NCBI GenBank assembly: GCA_964392985.1
Contig: CAYMSF010000014.1
Location: 15,006 to 79,005 of the forward strand
DNA length: 64,000 nucleotides
Direction of reading: 5' to 3'
Origin: CAYMSF01 sp964392985
Lineage (GTDB): Bacteria; Verrucomicrobiota; Lentisphaeria; Victivallales; Victivallaceae
The notes beneath the pieces were generated by a model, which saw only the letters and a list, made by a program, of their open reading frames with translations, was not told the DNA's origin and made no database searches. The number at the start of each line of letters is the position of its first letter. Within the stretch, counting starts at the first letter, position 1. Below, piece by piece: positions 38,069-46,964 of the stretch. Made by a program: the position numbers and the translations under genes.

Positions 38069-38464
38069 TCAGCGAAAGGTTTCCGGTGATGCAGGTTCCA
38101 CCCAAAGATGAAAGTCAACCTTCCGGTCCCCCAGATTCAAGGTGATAAGTGTATTCAACCGGGTCAACAACAACGCATAAGGTATTTTAACTTCGCCATT
38201 GGCAACATTGACAGAGACATTACAATCGCCGAGAATATCTTCAGCGTCGCGGATGGCAACGATCAGCAACAACATCCGGTTCAGTTTGTCCCGAAGATCG
38301 GCATCGAGTTCATAAGTATTGTGACATTTGCCGCAAACCGCCTGAAAATCATCGCTTGCAACATCCGCCAGGTTGAATTTTACAATGCCCTCACAGCCGC
38401 CATTCAGGCAGTGAAAGTCAATTTGAGCTTTTGCTCCGACATTCTCTTTTTTTCTGGTTGCCAT
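38069..38464 (-). CDS. Small protein with a four-cysteine zinc-ribbon-like motif
   Basis: 131 residues. Two Cys pairs, HCLNGGC and CGKC, spaced by about 20 residues, could bind one zinc ion; the rest is helical then beta. The second half resembles nothing I recognise. It is 52 bases upstream of pyrE on the same strand. Role unknown. Confidence 0.6.
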   Translation of the reverse strand: MATRKKENVGAKAQIDFHCLNGGCEGIVKFNLADVASDDFQAVCGKCHNTYELDADLRDKLNRMLLLIVAIRDAEDILGDCNVSVNVANGEVKIPYALLLTRLNTLITLNLGDRKVDFHLWVEPASPETFR

Positions 38465-38631
38465 TTTTGCACCGTTTTATTTAGATTATATGGAACTGAT
38501 TTATAATGTAACCAGATAATATAAAGCCGGGAGGGTGATTTTAAAGCGCCGGACTGAATAAACCACGATTTTTTCTAATCCATGGTTCATCCGGCACCTT
38601 AAAATATAGAGAGGAGGATGAGTATAACGGG

Positions 38632-39408
38632 TTACCGTTGGAGCGGCAGCCATTTCAAGACGTCCTGGATGTATGTATCCCAGAAACCCCAGTTGTGGTC
38701 CCCGGGCGCTTCCTGATAATGCAAATTCATTTTAAGTTTTTTCAGATGATCGCGAAATTTGATATTTCCCTGATAGAGAAAATCTTCAGTTCCGCAGCAT
38801 TGGAAAATTGCCGGCTGCGGCTGTTTGCTTTTAGCAAGCCGGGTGGCAACGTGGAACAAATCGTTTTCTGAACCTTTAAATTCATCGACAGTACCGAATA
38901 TCCGGGCCATTTCCACATTTCTTGAATCCATTTTCATCAAAAATTCAACTTCAACCGCTGATGATAGTCCGGCAACGGCGGCAAATTTTTCCGGACAGCG
39001 CAAACCAAGTTTCAACGCACCGTATCCGCCCATGGACAGACCGGCGGCAAAAGTATCTTCGCGACGATTACTTACCGGGAAAATACCTTTAACAATAGCA
39101 GGGAGTTCTTCACTGAGAAATGTCCAGTATTTCGCACCACAAGCCATATCGGTGTAATATCCGCGATGGGTATTCGGCATGACCACAATCATGTTCATGG
39201 CAGCGACATAACGTTCGATAGAGGTACGGCGCGACCAGATGGTATGATCATCGCTGAGACCATGAAGCAGATACAATACCGGATATGTTTTTTTGCCACC
39301 CTTGCTGGTCATACCGATAACGGTTGAATTTTGCTGCGGAACAATCACATTCATCGAACATGCCAGACCGAGAACGTCAGAATGAAAGTTGCAGTTTAAA
39401 AATGCCAT
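38632..39408 (-). CDS. Esterase (EstA / S-formylglutathione-hydrolase-like, alpha/beta hydrolase)
   Basis: 258 residues. Nucleophile Ser125 in GLSMGGYGA, oxyanion segment LYLLHGLSDDH, and the C-terminal catalytic His in GDHNWGFWD. Family members cleave short acyl esters, including feruloyl and acetyl groups on plant glycans. No signal peptide, so intracellular. An imperfect hairpin at about 38545-38590 may end a neighbouring transcript. Confidence 0.88.
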   Translation of the reverse strand: MAFLNCNFHSDVLGLACSMNVIVPQQNSTVIGMTSKGGKKTYPVLYLLHGLSDDHTIWSRRTSIERYVAAMNMIVVMPNTHRGYYTDMACGAKYWTFLSEELPAIVKGIFPVSNRREDTFAAGLSMGGYGALKLGLRCPEKFAAVAGLSSAVEVEFLMKMDSRNVEMARIFGTVDEFKGSENDLFHVATRLAKSKQPQPAIFQCCGTEDFLYQGNIKFRDHLKKLKMNLHYQEAPGDHNWGFWDTYIQDVLKWLPLQR

Positions 39409-39458
39409 TTTACAAATCCTTGCTGTTTTATTTTAATTTTGGGTATAATTATCGCCAT

Positions 39459-40145
39459 TTATCGCGAAGTGCAGGAACATGATTTATCAGACTTGGCAAC
39501 GTCAAACAAATCAATTACATCACACCAGCAGGATTCGGTATCATGGCTGATTTGCTTGATAATTTCTTCGAATGCGACCCACATCAAGTCATTAATAATC
39601 TCGTAGGAATGTCCCCAGAAATAGAATACGCCCCCGCTTCTCGCCTTCTCATATCGCGTCCAGAAATCAGCGGCGAGAAAATGGCAGTTGGGATGGAAAG
39701 CCATCGGGTCTTCCGGGGGAAAGGGATAGTCCACGTTAAGGGTAGTTCTCGCATAAACATGGCCGGTCTCACGGACAGCTTCCATAACCGCTTCATTGTA
39801 GGTGCCGAAAGGATAGGCAAAACCAGTCACAGGTACACCGAAGAACTGTTCCAACTGGTCACGTCCTTCCGCGATGTCACGTCGTGCATCTTCTACCGGT
39901 AACTGTTCCAGATGCGGATGCGAAAGTGAGTGGTTGGCGATTTTGAAACCGCTATAAAGCGATTTCATTTCATCCCAGCCAAGTCGGGCTACCTGTGTAC
40001 CCTTGAAAGTCCAGCCTTCGCTGCGATTTTTTTTATGTGAAGCCGCATTCAAATTGAATGTTGCTTTGGCGTTGTATTTGCGGAGTATTTCAATCAAACG
40101 CGCATCAGCAGTAACGCCGTCGTCCCAACACTGTACAACTTTCAT
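39459..40145 (-). CDS. Polysaccharide deacetylase (NodB-type)
   Basis: 228 residues. Motif 1 is CWDDG (Asp8-Asp9), motif 2 NHSLSHPHL (metal ligands His72 and His76), and YPFGTYNEA corresponds to motif 3. Removes acetyl groups from sugars of chitin, peptidoglycan or exopolysaccharide type. No signal peptide is seen, so it probably works in the cytoplasm, as some members near nodulation-like or glycan-export genes do. Confidence 0.87.
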   Translation of the reverse strand: MKVVQCWDDGVTADARLIEILRKYNAKATFNLNAASHKKNRSEGWTFKGTQVARLGWDEMKSLYSGFKIANHSLSHPHLEQLPVEDARRDIAEGRDQLEQFFGVPVTGFAYPFGTYNEAVMEAVRETGHVYARTTLNVDYPFPPEDPMAFHPNCHFLAADFWTRYEKARSGGVFYFWGHSYEIINDLMWVAFEEIIKQISHDTESCWCDVIDLFDVAKSDKSCSCTSR

Positions 40146-40264
40146 TTTCTCACCGTAATTTAAAATTTCGGATAATTGCTTTGTTAATTTGCACTAACCC
40201 CATAAAGATAATGATTCCGGCAGAAAATTCAAGCCAAAAAAAAAGAGGTTAATAGGATTGAACG

Positions 40265-40299
40265 CCGGCGAAAATAGTCCGTAACACTATTTCCGCCGG
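40265..40299 (-). terminator. Probable terminator of the CO-dehydrogenase operon
   Basis: 14-bp stem with one mismatch, CCGGCGAAAATAGT / ACTATTTCCGCCGG, loop of 7, just downstream of the last gene. The T-run lies about 20 bases beyond the stem, so the class is less certain. Confidence 0.6.
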
Positions 40300-40313
40300 T
40301 GCTTACTGAAGAT

Positions 40314-41570
40314 TTATAATACGCTCATAGTTTCATGGCCTCTTTTCGCGGCATCCAAACCCTCAAGGAATTTGTAATCGCTGCTGACGTCACGACCGGT
40401 AACGATTGCTTCATGATAAAGACCGGCATCAGAAACATTGCCCCATAACACGGCTGATTTCAGTGCATTGCCGTCAACGAAAAGAATGCGAATGTTTTCG
40501 TCGCCACGACTGTCAGTATTACGAAACACATATTTGTTCCAGTCTGGTTTTGGCGCGGAAGTCTGTCCGAGCGAAATGAAATGCGTTCCCATGACTGACA
40601 TGGCTGTTTTCAAGCCGGTATTTATTTTGAGTGAAGCGGTTCCTCCAGCCATATTGATACCGGCTACTTTGCCTTGGCGCACAGCGGTCGGCCAGATTGC
40701 AGTCAGTTGCCAGATGCCGTTGACGGTATCAACGTGTTCAGCGACATCACCGGCGGCATAAACATCCGGTAAATTGGTTCCGCAGCAATCGTTAATGATA
40801 ATTCCTTTTCTGGCATCAATTCCGGCACGGCGGGCGAAATCGGTATTGGCCACTACACCGGCGGCACAAATCAAGACATCCGTCGGAATTTTCTCTCCTG
40901 AAGCCAGTTCCAACGCTACCGGTTTGCCATCCTCGTCACTGCGGTGCAGCGATTTGGCGGGAGTGCCGAAATACAGATTTACGCCGGCGGTAAGAAGCAT
41001 TTTGGCACATTTATCGCCACAGACTTGATCGAGTTGCAATGGAAGCGGATATTTGGCAAGTTCAACCAGATTGACGGTTACTCCGGCTTTGACCAGTTCC
41101 GCCGCCAGTTCAACACCCACCAGTCCGGCGCCGATGATGGTAAAATTCTTAGCCGTCTTTCGCGCGGCATTAATCGCCACGGCATCTTCCAGATTACGCA
41201 GACCGAAAGATAACGGTCCGCTGAACCCTTCCAGCGGCGGAAAGAAAGTTTTTGTTCCTGTGGCAATCAGTAATTTATCGTAGGGAATGATTTGTCCGTC
41301 ATCGAGGGTGAGATTTTTTTTAACGGCATCAAGTTCAAGCACCGTCTTATTGCCGATTAATTTTATTCCCATGCTTTCCGTCCAGCCTTCCGGCCTCAGG
41401 CGAATCCGTTCGACGGGTTTAGCGCCGGAGGCAACCAGATGCAACTGACATCTGGAATAATAAAAATTATCTTTGCAAATTATCGTAAGTTCGCTCTTAA
41501 CGTCAAGTTTTCGTATTTCTGTCGCAGCGGCAAATCCTGCGGCACTACCGCCAATGATTACGTATTTCAT
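40314..41570 (-). CDS. FAD/NAD(P)-dependent oxidoreductase of CO-dehydrogenase clusters (FNOR)
   Basis: 418 residues. FAD site GGSAAGFAAATEIRKLD, NAD(P) site IIGAGLVGVELAAELVKAG, and the second FAD motif NLPDVYAAGDVAEH. Architecture matches rubredoxin/nitrite-reductase-type disulphide-fold reductases. It follows cooS and cooF, the common cooS-cooF-FNOR order, where it is proposed to pass CO-derived electrons to NAD(P). Last gene of the operon. Confidence 0.88.
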   Translation of the reverse strand: MKYVIIGGSAAGFAAATEIRKLDVKSELTIICKDNFYYSRCQLHLVASGAKPVERIRLRPEGWTESMGIKLIGNKTVLELDAVKKNLTLDDGQIIPYDKLLIATGTKTFFPPLEGFSGPLSFGLRNLEDAVAINAARKTAKNFTIIGAGLVGVELAAELVKAGVTVNLVELAKYPLPLQLDQVCGDKCAKMLLTAGVNLYFGTPAKSLHRSDEDGKPVALELASGEKIPTDVLICAAGVVANTDFARRAGIDARKGIIINDCCGTNLPDVYAAGDVAEHVDTVNGIWQLTAIWPTAVRQGKVAGINMAGGTASLKINTGLKTAMSVMGTHFISLGQTSAPKPDWNKYVFRNTDSRGDENIRILFVDGNALKSAVLWGNVSDAGLYHEAIVTGRDVSSDYKFLEGLDAAKRGHETMSVL

Positions 41571-41600
41571 AAGTTACCTCTATTATTCGGTGTGTGCTGT

Positions 41601-42077
41601 TCAGACATAAATCACCTGACCATTCTTATCATCATCGGTATCAATTGTGGACAGACAGCGTTGCGGGCAGGCATCAACACAAGCCATTGACTCGCGTCCG
41701 CGACAACCATCGCACTTGACCATGTGTTTGCCATTTTTTACGCCGGGTCGCGCCATGCCGTAGGGACAACTCATCACGCACATGAAACAGCCGATGCATA
41801 CTTCCTGGTCACAAACCACCAACCCGTCACTACCCTTGGTCAAAGCTCCGCTGATGCAAGCTTCGACACACGCAGGTTCGTCACAATGACGGCAGAATTC
41901 CGGAAATAACTTGCCTTCCGCGTCAAGTTCCACCTTGTTTCTCGCTTGAATAATTTCACCGGTGGCTGACGAAGTAAATGGTAATTGATTGTTATTATGC
42001 ACCATAATGCAGGCGAGTTCGCAATTTTTGCATCCGACGCACTTGCTTTTATCAATCAGGTTTTTTCTCATATTCAT
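41601..42077 (-). CDS. cooF: CooF-like ferredoxin with four 4Fe-4S motifs
   Basis: 158 residues. Four ferredoxin-type Cys clusters: CVGCKNCELAC, CRHCDEPACVEAC, CIGCFMCVMSC and CDGCRGRESMACVDAC. The electron-wire subunit that takes electrons from CooS. The first ATG overlaps the cooS stop (ATGA); a second ATG six bases on has better spacing to GGAG and may be the real start. Confidence 0.9.
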   Translation of the reverse strand: MNMRKNLIDKSKCVGCKNCELACIMVHNNNQLPFTSSATGEIIQARNKVELDAEGKLFPEFCRHCDEPACVEACISGALTKGSDGLVVCDQEVCIGCFMCVMSCPYGMARPGVKNGKHMVKCDGCRGRESMACVDACPQRCLSTIDTDDDKNGQVIYV

Positions 42078-43954
42078 GCTCCAATACCAAGGGCGGCAAG
42101 CTTTGTATTGATTACCTGCTGCAACTTATCAGCCGCGATTACCGGATCCATCTCGACAATCACTTTTCCACCGGTTATATTGACCAGATCTTCGGTCAGT
42201 AATTTAGTAACAATCGGCGAGCCCAGTATTGGCGGCGGCTGAGAGAGATGCAGTGTCAGACCGAGCGCCAAGCCGAAACATCCATCTGCCAACGCCTGTT
42301 CTTCCAGCCACTGCGGAGCGGAAATAACCACCGGCAGTTGCGGAATATCCACGCCAATCGCTTTTGCCAGTTCAGAAACAACAATTTCAATCCGCCCGAT
42401 GGCCAGACACGGACCGAAATTCAGCACAGGGGGAATGCCCAGTTTTTCACATACCGCTTTCAAGCCGGGCCCGGCCAGCTCTTTGGCAGAAAGGGAGCAA
42501 TAGCCGCAATTAGCCAGTCCACCGGTAGTACAACCGGCGGAAAGCACCAGAATATCCCGGCTGATAAGTTCACGCGTCAACGCAATAGTATTAATATCAT
42601 GACCGCCGGCGGCGAGATTGGAGCAACCGAGAATACCGGCAATGCCTTTAATTGTGCCGTTTTTCACCAGTTCTATGAGCGGTTCGAGTGTACCTCCGAG
42701 TAATTTCAACAGTGATTTTTCACTGACCCCGGTTACGACGTCATCGTAACCATGTTCCGGCACGTCGATAGTTACGCTGTCACGGCGCAGACGGTATTGT
42801 TCCGCCGCCATGGTACAGATTTCTTCTGCCAGCACAAGTTCGCGACCTTTTTCGTCGTTGAGCATTTGCGCGCTGCTCTGTTTCGCCACATCATCAAGAC
42901 AAATCAGTTTAATCTTGTATCTTTCCGCAATAGGCTCAATGCCGGACAACGTACAATTAAATTCGCTGATAACCATATCAATAGCACCGGTAGCCAGCAG
43001 CGCTTCCTGGGTGAAGTTATTACCCGCCTGACCGACAAAAACATTCTTACCTGACGCATTCGCTCTGAGCTGCATATCCTGTCCGACGCAAGTCAGACCG
43101 ACAATGCGAATACCTTTAGCTCCAGCTTTAATCCCAATATTCTGACCTTTGTCAGATTCAAGCAGGGTAATCAGTCCGGCAAAAACGGAGTGACTGTGAC
43201 CGGATACAGCAATGTTAATGTATTCCGGCGATGCTACCGAAAATCCGGTGGAGGCAATACCGATTTCCGGTTCACCCATAATAATGTCGTTCATCAAGTT
43301 GGTCATGCCAAGACCGTAAAGCCCGGTGCTGATACCGAGATTAAGGCAATGCAGCAGTTGATCTACCGGATCGGTATTTAAATTGGTACTGGTTTTTACA
43401 ATTGCGTCAAAGACTTCCGACTTGGCGCCGCCGGGAAGAATTCCCAGATCCTGCCATTTTTTTACCCGGGCGGGTATCGCCAGTTTGCTGACCAATTTCA
43501 TTTTATCCTGACGTGTCCGGTACAAATCCGCCAGAACGGCGTCTGCTATTTTTTCGGCTTTATCCTTTACGCTGCTGCCCTCGATTCCCAACACCGCAGC
43601 GAGTTCTTCAACAGATTTTTCTGAACGCAATTGTAATGGCGATACTCCGGAAGCAATTGCTTTTAATCTGGCAGCCGTTGACTCGGCCACATGCAAATAG
43701 CACGCCGCGCCCGCCGCAACTGAACGCAGAAAATTTCTCGCAACCATCGTATCTGCAGTAGCGCCGCAAACGCCTTTAGGTGAATCCGGAGTAATCCGGC
43801 ACGGGCCGTTGGAACAGAGTCGGCAGCAAACGCCATGTTGTCCATATCCGCACTTGACGGACTGATCTTCCAATCGGTCAAAAGCGGTATTCACATCACC
43901 GCGTTTCTCCAGGTAATTACCGAAACAACTATCCGCTGATTTACACCTTTTCAT
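42074..43954 (-). CDS. cooS: Anaerobic Ni-Fe carbon monoxide dehydrogenase, catalytic subunit
   Basis: 626 residues from ATG 43954 with AGGAGG upstream (the preceding in-frame TTG is not needed). B/D-cluster cysteines CGYGQHGVCCRLCSNGPC near the N-terminus; C-cluster ligands in SGHSHSVF, GLTCVGQD, ILGCSN, SAGCTTGGLANCGYC and FGPCLAIGR, all present. Oxidises CO with water to CO2, protons and two electrons. Works with CooF and FNOR. No cooC nickel chaperone, hydrogenase or acetyl-CoA synthase is in the window, so NAD(P)H supply or detoxification is the simplest role. Confidence 0.97.
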   Translation of the reverse strand: MKRCKSADSCFGNYLEKRGDVNTAFDRLEDQSVKCGYGQHGVCCRLCSNGPCRITPDSPKGVCGATADTMVARNFLRSVAAGAACYLHVAESTAARLKAIASGVSPLQLRSEKSVEELAAVLGIEGSSVKDKAEKIADAVLADLYRTRQDKMKLVSKLAIPARVKKWQDLGILPGGAKSEVFDAIVKTSTNLNTDPVDQLLHCLNLGISTGLYGLGMTNLMNDIIMGEPEIGIASTGFSVASPEYINIAVSGHSHSVFAGLITLLESDKGQNIGIKAGAKGIRIVGLTCVGQDMQLRANASGKNVFVGQAGNNFTQEALLATGAIDMVISEFNCTLSGIEPIAERYKIKLICLDDVAKQSSAQMLNDEKGRELVLAEEICTMAAEQYRLRRDSVTIDVPEHGYDDVVTGVSEKSLLKLLGGTLEPLIELVKNGTIKGIAGILGCSNLAAGGHDINTIALTRELISRDILVLSAGCTTGGLANCGYCSLSAKELAGPGLKAVCEKLGIPPVLNFGPCLAIGRIEIVVSELAKAIGVDIPQLPVVISAPQWLEEQALADGCFGLALGLTLHLSQPPPILGSPIVTKLLTEDLVNITGGKVIVEMDPVIAADKLQQVINTKLAALGIGA

Positions 43955-44029
43955 CAATGCCTCCTGTTTATTAATTCTAACGATTCAGTATCATATTTGA
44001 CTGAAATATTTTAATTAAAGACTACTTTA

Positions 44030-44440
44030 TTATAATATATTATTTTTCGACAACACCGCAAAATTGATAGATTGCAATTGTTCATTGAGTAATTTCTGTA
44101 CCGGCTCCAGAATGCGATGCACGCTACAGACTTCTTTTCTCGGACATGAATTTTCGTTATCATAGCAACTGTTTAATGCCAGCGAACCTGGATCGAAAAC
44201 AGCCAGAATATCTCGCATGGAAATCTTTGCCGGACTTTTAAGTAAAAAAATTCCACCGGACTTGCCGCGAACCGAACCGACCAGACCGGAATCATGCAAT
44301 TTGCGGACTATTCTTCTCAAAAACCGGTAGGGTATGTACATCTGTTCCGCCAAAGCAGTCGTACTAAGGGTCTGCCCCACGACTACCTCGGTCAGCCTGA
44401 GAACCACCCTGATCGCATAATCTGCTTCTCGTGTAATCAT
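44030..44440 (-). CDS. Rrf2-family transcription regulator with Fe-S-type cysteines
   Basis: 136 residues. Winged-helix N-terminus (STTALAEQMYIPYRFLRRIVRKLHDSGLV) and three Cys at 92, 99 and 105, the pattern by which IscR/NsrR-type proteins hold an Fe-S cluster. Encoded 75 bases before cooS on the same strand, so it probably senses redox, NO or iron status and controls the coo operon. An inverted repeat lies just upstream of its own start. Confidence 0.88.
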   Translation of the reverse strand: MITREADYAIRVVLRLTEVVVGQTLSTTALAEQMYIPYRFLRRIVRKLHDSGLVGSVRGKSGGIFLLKSPAKISMRDILAVFDPGSLALNSCYDNENSCPRKEVCSVHRILEPVQKLLNEQLQSINFAVLSKNNIL

Positions 44441-44462
44441 ATTCGTTATTTAACCTGTTTAA

Positions 44463-44483
44463 ATGATATAATAATAGTATCAT
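44463..44483 (-). promoter_or_regulatory. Inverted repeat ATGATA-N9-TATCAT, candidate Rrf2 operator
   Basis: Perfect 6-9-6 inverted repeat 23 bases upstream of the rrf2 start codon, in an AT-rich stretch. Its position suits autoregulation. No match to a known Rrf2-family site can be claimed by eye. Confidence 0.5.
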
Positions 44484-44724
44484 ATATAAAATAAATTGCA
44501 AATTGACCAAAAAAAATTTTGGATTTTTTTTAGAATGATCATAATTGACACCTTGAAGTTTTTTTTCGGTTTTATAAATATGATGTAATTTTCCGCCCGG
44601 CAGAATTGGAATAATGTCCACAATGAATGTATTTTATAGGGTAGTACATTAATTCATGACAATTTTTGTGTTGAAATTATTTTGCTAATGACTTATCGTT
44701 AAAATTTAAGGGATCACAGGTATT

Positions 44725-46077
44725 ATGAAAAAAATCGCGTTCATCGGCGCCGGTAGTTTTGGATTCACCCGAACAGTTTTCACCGACATTATGACCTATC
44801 CGTTGCTCAAAGACGCGGAAGTACGGCTCATGGACATCCATCCAGGACGTTTGGAAATGGCACGTGCATGCTGTCAGAAGATAGCCGATGCCGGGAAATA
44901 TCCCGTCAAGATTGTCACCACGATGGATCGCAAAGAGGCGCTCCGTGACGCTGATGCCGTACTGGTAACCATTCTCTGCGGAACGACTGAAACCTGGCAG
45001 CACGATATTCTTATTCCGAAAAAATATGGTATTGATATCAACGTTGGCGACACCCGCGGACCGTCCGGAATTTTCCGCGCTCTGCGTACCATTCCGACGA
45101 TGCTTTCGATTTGCAAAGACATGGAAGAGGTATGTCCCGGCGCCATTATGTTGAACTATACCAATCCGATGGCAATGCTCTGTCACGCAATGCAAAGAAC
45201 AAGTTTCATCAACACCACCGGCCTTTGTCACAGCGTTCAGGGAACGGCTGGCATGCTGGCGAAATGGGTTGGCGTTCCGGCGGAAGAGGTTGATTATGTT
45301 TGCGCCGGCATCAACCATCTCGCCTGGTACACAAAATTTAACCACAAAGGCAAAGATCTATATCCGGACATTCTCAAGGCGGTAAGTAAGAATAAAGATG
45401 TCTATAACGAAGAACAAGTACGCAATGAAATGTTCCTCGCTCTCGGCTACTATGTTACCGAATCCAGCGGTCACAATTCTGAATACAACTGGTGGTTCAG
45501 AAAACGTGAAGATCTGATTAAAAAATATTGTACGACTGGTACCGGATGGAATCCGGGACATCATGCCTACATTCTTAATGAATACAGAAAGAAAGATACA
45601 ACCTGGCAGTCCCAATTTAAAGAATGGATGGATAATAAAGACTGGAAAGACCCGGTCAAGAAAGCCGGTTTCCTCAAGCGCGGACACGAATATGCCGGCG
45701 CCATCATCAATGCCTATGCCGGTGGAGAACTTTTCCGTTTTAACGGCAACGTTACCAACAAGGGACTGGTCACAAATCTGCCTGACGGATGCTGTGTTGA
45801 AGTTCCTGTTCTTGCGAGCCGCGGTATGCTGCAGCCAATCAGCGTTGGCGACCTCCCGATGTCTGTAGTTCCAATCACCGCTCTGAGCGCTGCCAATGAA
45901 ATGATAGCCGTGGAAGCCTGCCTGACCGGGGATCCCACACTGGTTTATCGTTCTATCGTCTGTGACCCGCTCACTGCGTCGGTACTTTCTCTGAAGGAAA
46001 TCAAGGACATGGTTAATGAAATGCTCCAGGTCAACAAAAAGCACCTGCCCCATTTCAAATCGTTGAAGGTTAAATAA
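44725..46077 (+). CDS. Glycoside hydrolase family 4 (alpha-galactosidase/MelA or alpha-glucosidase type)
   Basis: 450 residues. NAD site GAGSFGF at 8-14, NYTNP at 144-148, metal-binding GLCHS with Cys168 and His169, and GINHLAW with His198. GH4 enzymes use NAD+ and Mn2+ in a redox-elimination mechanism, and act on galactosides, glucosides or galacturonides. The full motif set fits the MelA/AglA side. Has its own terminator. Confidence 0.93.
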   Translation: MKKIAFIGAGSFGFTRTVFTDIMTYPLLKDAEVRLMDIHPGRLEMARACCQKIADAGKYPVKIVTTMDRKEALRDADAVLVTILCGTTETWQHDILIPKKYGIDINVGDTRGPSGIFRALRTIPTMLSICKDMEEVCPGAIMLNYTNPMAMLCHAMQRTSFINTTGLCHSVQGTAGMLAKWVGVPAEEVDYVCAGINHLAWYTKFNHKGKDLYPDILKAVSKNKDVYNEEQVRNEMFLALGYYVTESSGHNSEYNWWFRKREDLIKKYCTTGTGWNPGHHAYILNEYRKKDTTWQSQFKEWMDNKDWKDPVKKAGFLKRGHEYAGAIINAYAGGELFRFNGNVTNKGLVTNLPDGCCVEVPVLASRGMLQPISVGDLPMSVVPITALSAANEMIAVEACLTGDPTLVYRSIVCDPLTASVLSLKEIKDMVNEMLQVNKKHLPHFKSLKVK

Positions 46078-46098
46078 TCAACAACAGTACTATTTAAT

Positions 46099-46138
46099 AC
46101 GGTTCTTTTTCAATAACATGAAAAGAACCGTTTTTTTT
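46099..46138 (+). terminator. Rho-independent terminator of the GH4 gene
   Basis: Perfect 11-bp stem ACGGTTCTTTT / AAAAGAACCGT (46099-46109 with 46121-46131), 11-base loop, T-run of about nine. Confidence 0.92.
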
Positions 46139-46171
46139 GTCAATAAAAATAATTTATTCAGCTATTCTGAC

Positions 46172-46666
46172 TCAAAAAAATTCCACATTGCACCCATATC
46201 TGGCGACGCAATAGGAACCGGCGCTACAATCGCCGTTTCGGCTAAACCAGTTACGCTCATAAAAGGCACACAATTTCGGTCGCTTGGCGCAATCCAGACG
46301 TAAAAATTTCCTCCCGGATTGCCGGGTCATTTTTTTAGCGTACTCAAGCATTTGTCCAGCCAAACCGGTTCCTGCCGCAATACGTCTGACGGCAAGACGA
46401 TGCAAAAAAGCGGATTCGCCAGTCGGAACATCGGGCCAGATGATTTTATCTTCAAACTGGAACTTGAACACACCGGCGGGTTGTCCATCCAGTCTAGCGA
46501 TATAGAAAAGTCCGGCATGGACATCTTCAGTAATTACATTTTCGACTAAATTACTGCACTGCCACAACGGCTGATTGATGGAATTGAGCCACGAGGCAGC
46601 TTCAATCAGAATTGCAGATACATGTCCCTTATCTTCATCCCGGGCTTGTCTTATTTCGATGTTCAT
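46172..46666 (-). CDS. GNAT-family N-acetyltransferase
   Basis: 164 residues from ATG 46666 (a TTG precedes it). N-terminal IEIRQARDEDKGHV, then the acetyl-CoA site LHRLAVRRIAAGTGLAGQML (V/IRRxxxGxGxA variant) and FYERNWF near the C-terminus. Transfers acetyl from CoA to an unknown amine. Convergent with the GH4 gene; upstream lies the LacI intergenic region. Confidence 0.83.
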   Translation of the reverse strand: MNIEIRQARDEDKGHVSAILIEAASWLNSINQPLWQCSNLVENVITEDVHAGLFYIARLDGQPAGVFKFQFEDKIIWPDVPTGESAFLHRLAVRRIAAGTGLAGQMLEYAKKMTRQSGRKFLRLDCAKRPKLCAFYERNWFSRNGDCSAGSYCVARYGCNVEFF

Positions 46667-46964
46667 CAATAATCGTCCTAATCATTAGTTATTTTTAAAT
46701 CCACATGTGAATAACTGTATCTAAAGTACAGTACAACTCCGTTATAGAAGTTTCAAGATAGATGAGTTTTACCAACCCGGCAGTGTCAGGCGGACAATTT
46801 GTGCTTCGAAATGAAAGATGTTATGGATGATTGTCGTGATATCTATTTATATTTACTGGCAGTTTTACTTATTAGCGTTATTTTATCCCAACCCGCTTTC
46901 GGAATAAAATGCTCCGATTGATATAATATTGAACGTGATTCACAAAAAAATTGGAATAATACCC
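46667..46964. other. Intergenic region between GNAT and lacI-type genes
   Basis: About 300 AT-rich bases. The clearest element is an inverted repeat ACTGTA-N7-TACAGT at 46714-46732, which might be an operator for either divergent gene. TTGATATAATATT occurs about 30 bases before the LacI start and may be part of its promoter. Confidence 0.45.

Noticed and set aside
38545..38590. Imperfect long hairpin between esterase and zinc-finger gene
   Set aside because: Several mismatches and no clear T-run on either strand, so not listed as a terminator.
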